64,000 nt of DNA, from NCBI GenBank assembly GCA_016647705.1, contig CM028329.1, forward strand, positions 56,623,231 to 56,687,230, written 5' to 3'. The first letter of the stretch is position 1, and each line of letters opens with the position of its first letter. The notes beneath the pieces were generated by a model. That model did no database searches. It was given only the letters and a program-made list of their open reading frames with translations, and was not told where the DNA came from. The position numbers and the translations under genes are program-made. This DNA is from Eucommia ulmoides (Eukaryota > Streptophyta > Magnoliopsida > Garryales > Eucommiaceae). Below, piece by piece: positions 1 to 11,650 of the stretch.

Positions 1-16
1 TTTTTCGATTTCTCCT

Positions 17-1863
17 CTATGTGGGCTTCCAACAAGAAAGAGCACAAACAACTCTCCCCTTCCATTCTTGTAGCATCCAATTACCATCTTCATTAATCAC
101 AAAATCCTTGTGATAACCCAAATTCACCTTCTCCTTCACCTCCCTCACCACATCCCGGTTCAACGGCAACGGTCTGAGCCCGGCCCGCAAATTCCGTGCC
201 TGCCATTGTCTGTATGTTTCGGGCCTCTCTAATCTCGCACTACCTTCGCATGCTACCACATTCAAAATTTCTCTTCCCATAACTTCTCTCTCGAACGCCA
301 ACCTATCTCCATCTTCTCGGGCCATTATAGAGTCGAACATTTCGAACAAATTGGAGAAATGGAAAAGGGCCTCCCTAAATCGGGCCCTGAAGAATGGGGT
401 GGTGTGAAGCCCGTTGGCAACCCCGTGCACGAAAACATCTGGCTTGATTCTCCTAATCAGGTTCAGGACCGAGTCTCGCGGGCTTGTGTTGACATCTACT
501 GATTCATTGGGCATGTGTCTTAACCTGTATAGACAATTCACGACAAGCGATTCATCGGGTTCGACTTGGAGTTCTTCGGGCTTGATTTTGTCCCACTCTT
601 TTGCTATAGCATTGTACCGGAACGGGACATTAAACCGCTTGCAATAGCCTGCTAGGCGATGGCCTGTTTCCTCCACCCTCTCTGCAGGCCTGAATCCAGA
701 TTGTGGGAGATCGATTCCTGTGATCCGGAGGGTCGGAGGCCCGCCGGGATTGAGAGAGAGGCCCTGAATAATGCAGGGCCATTGAAATCCATAGAGAATC
801 CCGAAATCGACAATGTGAATCTTTTTAGCTCCCTGAGTCAACTTGTATATCGATTTGTTTGCGAAAATGTTTGACATTCTCTGAAATGGGCATTTCTCCA
901 CGTATGATTGGAAAGTTCTCAAGAACTTCGCGGCCGATATTCCGCCGGAGACAGAGTAGATATAGGCGCCGGTTCCGGCCAAACGTGCCTCCAGTGCGGC
1001 GGCAAAGTAATGTGCCAGCCTCTCCGTGTCGTCGCCAGAAGGAGAAGAGTGGTGCCGGATCTTCTTCAATAGCTCACCGGAGGCAGTGCCGTTGTCAATG
1101 GCCACGGACTGAGAACATTGAATCAGGAGAGACTTTAAGTCCACCACTTCTTTCATGGTGATTTTCTTCTTGCCATCGCGTGGCCTTCCTCGATTGGGTC
1201 GTCGGAAATTCAGATTCTGCTCCAATCTGTTGTTGATTCCTGAAGCAACTTCGTCGGGTAGAGCTGGATTAAGTTCAGGGCAGAGGAGAGCCTTGTCGTA
1301 CATCTCCGACGGTTCCGATTCTTCTCCGGCGTAAATGGCCAAAATCTTGTTGCTCCTCCCTTGTTCTACGCGAAAGTGGTCATCTTCTTCTTCTTCTCTG
1401 TCACGATTCTTCTTCCCTGAGAACCCAATTGCTGCGGAATTGTCTCCTCTGTTCTTCTCGAATTTAGCCTCTGTTTTTCGGCTTCCTTCACCCCTCGAAT
1501 AATCACAAGGGCTGAAATTTCGATGAACCGAAACAGAGCATTCATGGATGCAGTCCACCATTTTATCCGAATCACTGCAGCAAGAATCACTGATTTTGTC
1601 GTTTTGAATGATCCCGGAACTCGGATTTTGAATCGGAGGAACAGGGTAATTCTGGCCGAGGAGATCGTATAACGATTTCTCGGTGGCGTGGAGAGCGAGG
1701 AGTCCTGGAACATGCATGGCTTCTTCTCCAAATCATCTTCTTCCTCCATGAGCATCTGGTTGATGTACTTCAGGACACCATCGAAGTAGTCACATGGAAG
1801 TGAAGTATCAGCAGGTTGATGAAGAACAGAGTCTGAACCGCCGTTGACTTCCATTCCGTCCAT
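17..1863 (-). CDS. GRAS-domain transcription regulator, LISCL (SCL14/SCL33-like) type, with a frame change near its N-terminus
   Basis: GRAS proteins are plant nuclear transcriptional regulators; the LISCL group includes SCL14 and SCL33, linked to stress and detoxification responses. A 566-codon frame (17-1717) holds a whole GRAS domain: LHRI starts at VDLKSLLIQCSQS (about residue 191), the VHIID motif is IHIVD (about 300-304), then PFYRE (PFFRARFREALFHF), RVER (RLERPETYRQW) and a SAW end finishing in SCWKPT. The natural start is probably the ATG at 1861-1863 (MDGMEVNGG). That frame encodes the conserved LISCL segment VLKYINQMLMEEEDDLEKKP and CMFQD, then loses homology. The conserved continuation LALHATEKSLYDLLGQNYP is in the other frame. 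The intact paralogue at 20646-22856 reads straight through the same place, so a one-base loss (or two-base gain) near 1700-1710 is likely: either a sequencing error or a real lesion. No intron signals bridge it. Family assignment is firm; functionality is uncertain. Confidence 0.85.
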
Positions 1864-2088
1864 CCAATCATTAGAATAATTAGAACTGGCTTTTCAATGG
1901 ATGAATAAGTTTGAGGGTCGAAATCAAAAAGTGGAAATCTTTTTAAAAACTATCTGGGCATCGTTTCCTTCTCATAAAGAAAGTGTTTGGTAGTAAGGAT
2001 CATCGCAGCCGTCTGGCGCTCCGACAGGTGGAAAACCGGCAACGGTGTCTTTTTTCATACGTGTTTGCATTTCGAAGCATGTTATAGA

Positions 2089-2304
2089 TAGGGATGGGAA
2101 AAAAAACCGAAACCACGGGTAATCAGTAGAAATCAAACTGAATGGTTCGGGTTGAACCGACTAAATAGTTATCGTTATGATTATGGTTTTAAATTTAATA
2201 ATCGAAACGATTTTGATTTTGATTTTGATTTTGATTTTGATTTTGGAATAGTAACCGTTTAATCGAACCACGTAACCGAAACCATGAATCAAACCATGTA
2301 ACCG

Positions 2305-2347
<43 letters not shown>

Positions 2348-2765
2348 TATTTAGTATTTACAGTTTAATCCTTTTTTTTGTTTACACTACTAACTCTTTT
2401 ACACTTTAACCCTACTATATATATGCTTATTTTGAAGACTTGTTTTTATGTAGTAGGTTTGTATGATTTTGAAGAAAGTTTTTAAGTTGTTAGTTTTGCA
2501 GTTGGTTTTTAGTCTTGTGAAAACTGTATGATTTCGAAAATGTTTAGAATTAATAGTTTTGTGGTCCACAGTTTTGGTTTTAGTGTTAGTTTTTTATAAA
2601 AATTTAAAAAAATTTAGACAGTTTTGCGATTTTTGTTAAAATTAAATAGTTCAATTTTAAAACCGTTTAACGATTTTGGTTTTGATTTTGGTTTTATATA
2701 TGTTAAACGATTTTGATTTTGATTTTATATGAAACCGAGCCGAACTCGGATCAATGACATCCCTA
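2089..2765. mobile_element. Non-autonomous hAT-like element, copy 1
   Basis: The ends are inverted (TAGGGATGG at the left, CATCCCTA at the right) and flanked by 8-bp direct repeats that differ at one base (gttataga at 2081-2088, attataga at 2766-2773). An 8-bp target duplication is typical of hAT elements. The interior is rich in TTTTGATTTTGG-type repeats and (AT)n, with no coding capacity. A second copy with a perfect duplication lies at 42869-43529 and a fragment at about 34725-34933. Confidence 0.75.
2305..2343. repeat. (AT)n microsatellite
   Basis: Roughly 19 AT dinucleotides inside the hAT-like element. The related copy at 42869-43529 has an (AT)n tract at the matching place (about 43056-43092), so the tract belongs to the element. 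Confidence 0.9.
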
Positions 2766-2773
2766 ATTATAGA

Positions 2774-3719
2774 TGAATCTGCCCCTCCCCCACCCCCAAA
2801 TGGTGTGGTATCACTAATAATTAATTATTTTATCATTATTTTATTTATTTATTTTGAAGTTGTTATATTATATTTGTCACAAGTTGTTATGCTATATTTG
2901 TCACAATTGGTAACGTATGTAATTACTGGATTGTGATTGGATGTTTTTTCCGCTAATTGTGTTATTAAATTTCGTCACAAATTTCGTGTTCTCGCTTGTT
3001 ACCCAACAAACTCTTAATCCAAATAAAAATAAGGGATAATTGGTGAATAGTTCAAATTAGAGTGTTTAATTTAACAATTTTTTATTTTAATTTTAAGTTG
3101 AGTATAAATTTTTTAATTATGTTTTGATTTGTATTTTAATCTCATGGTCAATATTTTCTTATATCTTTAATCAAATATTTTCAATTAAAGTATGTCAACC
3201 ATCGACGCAACCCTCGTGGCCACCCACCACTATTTGTTGTAGGACCTCAGGCCTCCGATCGCCAGAGTCTGACCATCGACCATGGGAATTTTTTTAGTTA
3301 CGTGCAATTTTTTTTTTGTGTGTGTGTATCTTTTAGTTACATGCAATTGGTTTTTTGTATAATTTATAGTTACATGTAATTATTTTTAATGTATTTTGCA
3401 GTTATATTTTTAAGTGTATTTTTTTGCTATATTTTAGTATATTTTTTAATTCATTTTTTTCTTGTATTTTTTAGCTATATTCATGTAATTTCATTGATCA
3501 ACATTTGAAAAATTAGTAGAATGTCATTAAAAAATATAAATAAAAAGTATATTGAAAGATGCAACTAAAAAAATAGTTGAAAGTAAATAAAAAAAAAAAT
3601 CAGTAACCGGTGATTGGAGTTTCGCTGACGGGCGACCGGCGGTGACCGAAAACAGTCGGTCGGAATCTGCAGGGTAGTAGTGGGTGGGCGACGATTGGCA
3701 ATGTGACCCTAGTTGGAAC
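2774..3719. other. A/T-rich spacer with two G/C-rich islands
   Basis: No gene recognised. Two G/C-rich islands (about 3195-3290 and 3600-3715, both rich in CGACC, GGCCA and CGGTGA words) flank an A/T-rich core full of degenerate TTACATGTAATTATTTTT-like words. A similar arrangement recurs at about 39600-39900, which suggests a decayed repeat family, but I could not define ends or target duplications. Confidence 0.4.
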
Positions 3720-3722
3720 TTA

Positions 3723-4580
3723 GGTTGTGTTTGGATGAAGGATTTGTGGGAGGGATTTCAATTGGTTAGGAGATTTTGAAATCCATTTTTGTTAAATCCT
3801 TTGTTTGGGTAATAGGAGAAATGATTTGTGAAATTCTTTTTTGGGTGAATGGAGGGATTTAGAAATGCATTTGGGAGAGGTGTAATTTGTGAAATCCTTC
3901 CATCGTTCTTTTGCCTCTTCTTCGCGACGAACACTTTACGATCACAGACCAGAGCTTTGCGACGACGACCGGAGCTTCATTTGATGGTGAACAGCGAATG
4001 ATCTTCCTCAACTAAATTGTTTGTTTTCGTTTGACGGCGAACGGCGAACGATCTACTTCTTCGTTCATTTTTCGTTCAATGATCTTCCTCAACGAAATCG
4101 TTCGTTTTTTAATGGCGAAATCGAAGGACGAAATAGGGTTCGAAATTAATTTCTATGTGAAAATCGAAATCGCAATCGCAATCGTTCTTTATTTTGATTT
4201 GTTCTTGGATTTGTTGTTCTTGTTGAATTTCTTTGAATTTGTTCTTCAATTTCTTCTTGGATTTGTTTAATTTCATCTTCATTTCAATTTCTTCTTCAGC
4301 TGGTTGCTTCTCGGCTTCTGGTTCTTCGGTTGCTTCTTCAGATCGTCGCTTTTTCGTGATCTTCTTCGGTTGCTTTTGGTTCATCGTTCAAGCATTAGAT
4401 TTTTCGTCTTTTTTTTTTTTTTTTTTTTTTTCCAGAATTGAGATCGTAAATAGACAAAAATAAAAATAAAAAAAAGTCCAAATAATTCAATTCAAATAAT
4501 TATAAAAAATAAGGAATTTTTGAAATGAAGGGATTTCAGAAATCTCTTGGATTTGTCAAATCCCTTACCCAAATGCAACC
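3723..4580. mobile_element. Tourist-like (PIF/Harbinger) MITE of about 860 bp
   Basis: The left end GGTTGTGTTTGGATGAAGG is the inverted match of the right end, which reads GGTTGCATTTGGGTAAGGG on the other strand; the next bases (GATTTG) also match. Direct TTA trinucleotides flank it (3720-3722 and 4581-4583), the classic PIF/Harbinger target duplication. The interior contains a stretch rich in Lys and Glu codons (4109-4384, minus strand) that I regard as low-complexity. It is large for a MITE, so it may be a deletion derivative of a longer element. Confidence 0.7.
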
Positions 4581-5064
4581 TTAGTGTTTTATGAATTCTA
4601 ATAGATATAACTAAAATTTAAATACTTATTTGGTTTGAAAGTTCTCATTAACCCGCCCAAAAATCACGAACAGTACATCAAATTAATTCTGATTTTTTTT
4701 TTCTGATTAATATGAGGTAAAAAGTTTAATTTTTCAACACACAAAAAAAAACACAAAACATCCAAGTTTCATTTTTGTACATGCCCAATAGTGCACGCCC
4801 AGTTTTTTTGGAATGCAATTCTCGAATATTAAATGCAGCGCCATGTACTCGCGAAGCACCAAATCATTCCCCTTTGACGCCTCTTTCAAATTGCCCGTAC
4901 TTTCTGTGAGTGGGTGTGACCGTTTAGGTAATGACACGTTTTCCATTTGCAGAGTCTAACCTTCCATTATTATCCAAAAACCCTAAAAAATCGTTGATAT
5001 TTTCATATCTTCTCCGCCGATTTCCATATCGAAACACTCTAAAGACCTTCGATCTCTGAAAACA

Positions 5065-8042
5065 ATGGTGACAACTCGCCGTAGGATGAGGACCGTCAAC
5101 CTCAATATGGCTGCAACCGCAGTGAATCTCATAGACTTGGGTAGGTTTCATCGATTTCTCAAATGTTTTGGCTTTTGGTGTGTTCTTATTACAATAAACA
5201 TTGTATTACGTGTTTATTTATTGTTTGATCCTAAAAAAGTCGACATGCAAGTGAAAGCGACACTAGAACATTCGTTTTTTTCCGATCCTGTTGGGTTCTG
5301 TTTTTGTCGTGTTTATGGTTGTTTTTGTACTTGCCCACTGATTCGTGTTTTGTGTTTATATATATTTGTTACATTCAACCCCATGTTACATTCGACACTA
5401 GAACATTCGCTCTTTTTCGATCATGTTGGGTTCTATTTTGTTATGCTTATGGTTGTTTTTGTACTCGCTCTCTGATTCGTGTTCTGTGTTTGTATTTTGT
5501 TTTGCTTTTATGTTGAATGTAACAAAACTCTATTTGGTGGGAACATTTAAAGAATTTGTGTTGAATGTGACATTTTTAACTCAAAACAAATTCCACATTG
5601 TGTGTTGAAAAAAATGTAACATATTGAATCTTACGTAATGACAGATGCTATCTGTGTAAAATGAAAAGCGATATGTCGAACCCTAAAACAACCCCGCTCT
5701 GTTTTTTATTGTTGGGTTTTGTTTTGTTATGTTAAATTAACGGTTGTTTTTGTACTTCCCCTCTGATTCTTCTTATACGGTTGTGTTTCGTTCTGCGTTT
5801 GAATTGAATGTAACATATGTTGAATGTAACAATTCTCTATTTGGTGGGATATTCTATAAATTTTGTGTGTCAAATTTTGTGAGTTGAATGTAGTATTTGT
5901 GTAAAATATTCTTTCAATTAGTGTGTTGAAAGTAACATTCATTATCGTCCAATTGTGTTGTTTTTTAGATGATGTCATTCCCGTAAGATCCACGCGGGCC
6001 GCTGCATCGCCCAACGGGTCTCAAAATTCCATCGTGCCATCATGTAGCTCTTCCGATTCGGACGCCATTGCTTCATCACCGTCTAGACTTCTAGAATCGC
6101 GCCCGTTGTGTACCCCCGTCGCTAAATACCGAGCAAACCTATCACAATTTTGCTCGTTTGTTTCCAGTATTCGTCTGCGTGATTCATACCTTGAACTACT
6201 TAAACGGACGCTCGTTGTGTACCCCCATCGCTAAATACCGAGCAAACCTATCACAATATTCTTGAAGAGAAATTGGTCGAGGTTGTTGTCCATTCTGTAA
6301 CGCAGTCAGTCGAGGTAAAGCATAAAGATAATATTGTTGGTATTTCTGAATTCTATCAAATGGAACTAGCGGATAGGGATAACGTAATCGTACAGCAAGC
6401 TCAAGAGATTGGACGCCATGACGACTCGGTAATGGTCCATCCGCCGCGACGCGTTACGCGATCGAAGAGCCGGCCGACAACTCCCAATTCGATTGTAAAA
6501 AATGTGAAGAAACGTGTGAGGACGGGGGAGGACTCTGTTCATGTGTATACTGTCCCCGTAAAAAAACAGCGTCGATTGAAGAAGAAAGAAAAAAATCCTG
6601 TTAGGGATATGGTCGTTTACACTGGTGGGCCCACCGCATCTAATGCAATTGTTATTGAGCCTCATGTGTTGCCTCCCCGAGAGGGTGTTGTGGCATGTTT
6701 GTTGCTCCCCACTGATTGGGATAAGCTTGACTTGATCCTATGCACCGAAAGGTCTTCGTAAGTATTTATTTTCTTTTTGTTATTTTTGTTTAAGCTTCAA
6801 ATTCAAACATCCCAATGTCTCATATTTTGAAGAAATATCTATAGTGCGTGCATATGGAGAAGTGAACTTCCGGATGCTCATTTATTAGTGCGCGACATTC
6901 TTAGTATATTATGGGAGGATCAGTTATCAAATTTTGTAAGTACCTTTCAGCATTTTTTTGTAGCAAAAAAGGTGTGCCTGTTACATTCCACATGTATTGA
7001 ATGTAATACGACTTGAAAAGATGTTGAATGTGACTTACACTCTTGTGTTGAATGTAACATCATGTGTGTTGTTGTGTATAGGTTATTAATGCATATATGG
7101 AAATTATGTGGACTGAGCATAATAGAGTTGTCACCCAGCTGCCGGATCTACCTAATTCATATTTTTTTATAAACAGTGCGTGCTGGTTGAGCCTCAAAAC
7201 CCACAAACTATTTTCTTTTTTCCTATAATTTAAACACATACATTGTAACACCATAAAAAATACCCAATAATGTTTGTTTATTTTTTACACTTTTACTGTT
7301 GCGTTTGCCAGACCTGGATCAATTGGAAAGTGTCTGATTGCCTTGTAAAAATTATCGATCCGAGTATAATAGAGGCGTTTTCATCCAACGTCCGGTATGT
7401 GCCTTTTTCTTTACATCATGAGGGGGCAACAAATGATTCAAGACATTGGACGCTTCTCGTGTGTGATAAGCAAAAATCAACCTGGAATCATTATAATTCT
7501 ATTGATTTGCGACAATCGGGATCATTATAATTCTATTGATTTGCGACAATCGGGATCATTTGATCATTATTATGGGGATGTCAAAAAAGTTGTAAGATTT
7601 TTTTTTAACACTTAATTTCATGTCCAGTTTGACACCAATCATCCTTACATTGTTTTTTTATCCTCACAGATTTCATACGTCACCAAGTTGCTTCGGACCA
7701 AGGCTAAAGAATATAGGCTAAAGCGTGTTTAGGTTTCCAACGTATCCGAAGTGCCTAATCAGGGTGGATCAGTGTAAGTGTCATTCGTTGTTCATGCATG
7801 ATGCCGTTCCGTTAAAAATTATAACACGTAGCACTGACTGTTCCATTACATTTGAATGTGTGCAGTGTTGACTAAGTTGTTGCTGTGGTTTATGTAAGGA
7901 AACAGATTTACAATGCGCAAAAAATAAACGTCGATTTTGGGCCTGACAGGTTTCGGATGGAACGAACTGCACTAGTCCATGCGTTCCTCAATGATCCGCC
8001 CCGCTCTTGGACTGTGGACAGTTGTTTATCTAGAGAAACTTA
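5065..8042 (+). pseudogene. Ulp1/C48-like cysteine protease pseudogene of the MULE
   Basis: Exon-like blocks separated by A/T-rich introns. Exon 1 starts with ATG at 5065 (MVTTRRRMRTVNLNMAA) and ends at a GT near 5141. The next block starts after TTTTTTAG at 5969. The protease core is recognisable in the block near 7310-7560: RHWTLLVCDKQKSTWNHYNS contains the His-Trp pair of C48 peptidases (7441 onward). The later block at about 7867-8030 (INVDFGPDRFRM, then ALVHAFLNDPP) matches the family C-terminus, but where the catalytic Cys is expected (after Val-Asp at about 7867) the codon is a stop. A 34-bp tandem duplication at 7489-7556 disturbs the frame, and another stop lies in the block near 7730. 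A 40-45 bp segment beginning GTTGTGTACCCCC is present twice (about 6105 and 6214). Non-functional as a protease. Confidence 0.7.
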
Positions 8043-8289
8043 ATTTATTGTGTATCCCATTCTAGTAGTTGTCGTTTGAATTGATCGTGATATTTAGCTA
8101 GCATATGGATTTTATTTTTTCTCATTATGCTGCTGAATTTTTTTTTTTTTTTTTGGGTTGCGTATTTCGATGTAACATTGGTTACCATTTTCATATTATT
8201 CTGATCTTTTATGTTATTGAAGGTGTCAAAAGATGACGATACATGTGGTTTTGGTGTTACATTCAACTTTCTCATTTGATGGGGGTTGA

Positions 8290-9420
8290 AATGTAACATC
8301 AATTAAAATTCTCATTCTCATATGGGATATATTTCAGCACTGCCCCCCCCCCCCCCCCACACACACAAAAAAAGGTCGTTTTGTATTCAACTGTCAAGTG
8401 AATGCTGAATGAAACTAGGGATGGTCATGGGCTTGGGGGCCCGCTAAGCCTGCCCAGCCGGCCCTATTTTTATGGGGCTTGGGTGCAAACTTTGAGTCTA
8501 TGGACAGGATTTGGGCTCAAGTTTTGAGACCCAGCGAGGTAAAAATTTTTAGGGCCGGCCCAAACTCAGCCCGAGTATTTTTTTGGTAAGCACATATCCC
8601 TAAATATGTCTGTGTTCGCTCTTTACATTCACGATTCATTGTTTGGCGAGTAGTTGACCCAAAAAAATTGTTTGGTGAGTACACGATTCATTGTAGGAAT
8701 TATTATTATTATTATTTTGGTAGAAATAAATGGTTGATTATGTTTTTATTTTTATTTAATTTTGAAATTTAAAAGAAAATTATAGGGCCGGGCCGGGCCG
8801 GCTCGAGGGTCGGGCTTGGACCCAAATTATTTTGATAGGGCCGGGCTTGAAAATGAAAATAAGACCCGACCATAGGGTCAGGCCGGGTTAGGGCCTTGTA
8901 TATTTTTGTAATATACCCTAGTTAAAACCCGGCCCATGTCCAAACCTAAATGTAACATTCAACACAGGTCGTGTTACATTCAACATTCAATTAAAAAATG
9001 TAAAACATCCCACTCTGTTGGTGTTGTTTGTCTAATACATTTCATTACCCCCCCCTCCCCCACACACACACATACAAAGCTCATGTTACATTTAACATCC
9101 AAAGTGAAAAATGTTGATGTAACATTCAACACATGTCATGTTACATTCAACCGTCTAGTGAATTTTGAATGTAACATTCAACACAGGTCGTGTTACATTC
9201 AATTTTCAATTAAAAAGTGTAAAACATCCCACTTCGTTGGTGCTGTTTGTCTGATACATTTTTATCACCATCACCCTCCACCCTCCGCACACACAAGCTG
9301 TGTTACATTTCACATCCAAGTAACCTGTTGAATGTAACATTCAACATATGTCATGTTACATTTAACATCCCGAAGTGTGAATATTGAGTGTATCATCAAT
9401 TAAATAGTGTAAAAACATTC
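8290..9420. repeat. Tandem array of about four diverged units of roughly 180-220 bp
   Basis: Each unit has the same order of parts: TCAATTAAAAA, GTGTAAAACATCCCACT, a C-rich then (CA)n tract, and several GTTACATTCAAC motifs. Unit starts are near 8300 (interrupted by the hAT-like insertion at 8416), 8988, 9208 and 9392. The C/CA tract is at 8342-8367, 9048-9075 and 9268-9297. Confidence 0.7.
8416..8948. mobile_element. Second type of non-autonomous hAT-like element inside the MULE
   Basis: Inverted ends: TAGGGATGGTCATGGGCT at the left, and TAGGTTTGGACATGGGCC reading in from the right. Eight-base flanks aatgaaac (8408-8415) and aatgtaac (8949-8956) match at seven positions, as expected for a hAT target duplication. 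The right-hand copy is part of the GAATGTAAC motif that fills this region, so the element landed in one of those motifs. The interior is G/C-rich in two blocks (GGGCCGGGCC) and non-coding. Confidence 0.75.
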
Positions 9421-9951
9421 CACTCCATGGGGTATTTGTATGATATTTGCTCCATCAAACATAAGCATTGTTAGATGTTTGTATTGGTAATCGTGTACAT
9501 AGACAATCCATTAGCACCACCTAAGTCATCTAGTTTACATCATTCGCTGATTGCTGGTGATTGAAACGCCATGATGGAAAATCGTACACCTGTTATCTGT
9601 GCACAGAGCCGGCGTTTCTTTTGCGTTGGGGAGCGAAACGTCTCGTACGTTTGGGTATGGGGCGATGGTCATAAATCAAAACCGTTCACATTCCCCCCAT
9701 CGTCCTCCTTTATATATCTCAGTCGAATCCAAACGTCAAACACTGGTTCGCGAGTCTGGTTCCTTCCCAACGATTAGGGTTCTGTTTCATGTTGCATATT
9801 ACTTCTTCATTCATTTCTGCGCAAAGGTCAGCCTCTGAAAACCCGACGCATACATCGTAAAAGTTTCTTTTACGAATTTCTCATGTTGTTTATTGGGGAT
9901 ATTTATTTTTTTAATAAGGAATATTTTAATGTTTTTTTTAATTCTAATAGG

Positions 9952-10239
9952 ATGGCTGGCCATCAGAACACCACCAATTTTGATAAGTCGTTTGCGACAT
10001 GGGACGAGGACTCGAAAATATTGATGGATATTGCACAGGGTCTGCGGTGGAAAGTGGGATGTGCCCGGTACACGCATGCTTCAATGGCCACAGACAATGA
10101 GGCCATGAAGTTGGAGATCCAACGACTCAATGTGCTCATCTCTAGTCTGTGCGATGAGGTGGAGATGTTGAGGAACCAGCTTGGACCTGATTATGTTGCA
10201 CCAGCCCCCAGTGAGTCGTTAGTCCACATGGAGCAGTGA
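9952..10239 (+). CDS. Hypothetical 95-aa protein within the MULE
   Basis: An open frame from ATG at 9952 (MAGHQNTTNFDKSFATWD) to a stop at 10237-10239. A 5' non-coding exon is suggested: a TATA-like stretch near 9710, GCGCAAAG followed by GTCAGC (donor at about 9826), then an A/T-rich intron and the acceptor TTCTAATAG immediately before the start at 9951. The C-terminal half (ALKLEIQRL-like, heptad-spaced Leu/Ile/Val; DEVEMLRNQLG) looks like a short coiled coil. I do not recognise a family. It may be an accessory gene of the MULE, since it lies between the protease and transposase remnants and in the motif-rich spacer. It is the only uninterrupted frame in the element, which is why I list it. 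Confidence 0.35.
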   Translation: MAGHQNTTNFDKSFATWDEDSKILMDIAQGLRWKVGCARYTHASMATDNEAMKLEIQRLNVLISSLCDEVEMLRNQLGPDYVAPAPSESLVHMEQ

Positions 10240-10259
10240 AGCCCATGGTTGACTTGGGT

Positions 10260-11650
10260 GTGTTTTGTGTTGACTGTTAGATTCCACATTGACTTGGATG
10301 TTGAATGTAACATGACTTGAACGTACATGAGTGTAACACCCCCGTGTGGTGGAATGTTTACATTTTCTAATTGGTGTTACATTCAACACAATAAGAAATG
10401 TTTTGGTCAAAAAACAAATACAATGTGTGGTCGATCCCCATGTGGCTGTAGAAGAAATGTGATCATCCGCGTCGTCTTATTTTACCTGGCACGAGATGCA
10501 ATCCATGTTGAATATTACATGGCTTGTGTACATTGTTACATTCAACAATGACTTAGGTGTTGAATGTAACCTGACATGGATGTACCATGAATGTAACACT
10601 CGTGGGTAGTACATTGTTACATTCAAAGTATTAAAATCCCCCCTCTTCGAGTGGAGCTTTGCAAGATTTCCTGTTATGTCATGACATTTTACCGCATCTC
10701 CCGCATCGTCTTCTTTTACCTCCCCATTAGATGTAATCTGTGTTGAATGTAACATGACTTGTGTTGATTGTTACATTCAACATTGATTTTTGGGTGTTTT
10801 ATTGATATTACATTCAACACACCAAGTATTGTTTCGGTCACCCAATATATAATGTGTAACAATTCCACGTGTGGCTGTAAAAATATGCGATTTTACGATG
10901 GTGTTACATTCAACAAACTTATGGGTGTTGAATGTACCACGCACATAAAAATTTTAATAAAAAATCGAAAGTATTAAAATCCCCCTCTATTCGGTTTGTG
11001 CTTGGGAAGATTTCCTGTTTTGTCACGGCATTTCATCACATCTCTCGCATAGTCTTTTTTTACCTCCCCATTAGATGTAATGCATGTTGAATGTAACATA
11101 ACTTGTGTTGATTGTTACATTCAATGTTGGTTTTTAGGTGTTTAAATGTAACATGACTTGGATGTAACATGAATGTAAAACCCGTGGGGTGGGCCGTTTA
11201 CATTTTTTAATTGATGTTATATTCAACAGACCAAGAAAAAAATGTTGGGGCAAGCAAAGACAATGTGTAGAATAGATTCATCATGTGGCTGTAAAAAAAA
11301 TCGGCTTTACGTTGGTGTTATATTCAACAAACAGTCGATGTTGAATGTAACATGCACATAACAAATCTTATATAAAAACAACATATAAACGCAGATGATT
11401 GTGGATGATAACCAACCCCCAAATGAGAAAAAAATAGATGTTTTATTCATGTCTAATAAAATCTATGAGAAACATAGATTGTATTTGGTTTGAAATAAAA
11501 ATCTAATAAAAAATCAAAGTATTAAAATTCCCCCTATTCAAGTGGTGCTTTGCAAGATTTTCTATTGTGTCTCGACATTTGACCACATCTTTTGCATCGT
11601 CTTTCTTTTACCTCCCCACGAGACGCAACCCAAACTTTCCTCGGTCTTCC
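10260..11650 (-). repeat. Repeated copies of the 3' end of the MULE transposase gene
   Basis: The last coding block of the transposase (11534-11660, minus strand) encodes GEVKERRCKRCGQMSRHNRK followed by SCKAPLE and a stop: a zinc-knuckle-like end. Diverged copies of this block, each followed by TGTTGAATGTAACA spacers, lie near 10980-11080, 10640-10735 and (shorter) 10450-10500. All share CCCCTCT, GCTTTGCAAGATTTCCTGTT, then CGCATCGTCTT and TTACCTCCCCATTAGA. Local amplification of the gene's 3' end is the simplest reading. Confidence 0.7.

Noticed and set aside
414-1161. Plus-strand reading frames opposite the first GRAS gene
   Set aside because: Antisense shadows of a conserved GRAS domain; no homology or splice logic of their own.
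4109-4384. Lys/Glu-rich 91-codon frame inside the Tourist-like MITE
   Set aside because: Low-complexity sequence arising from T-rich repeats; no family and no flanking splice or promoter evidence.
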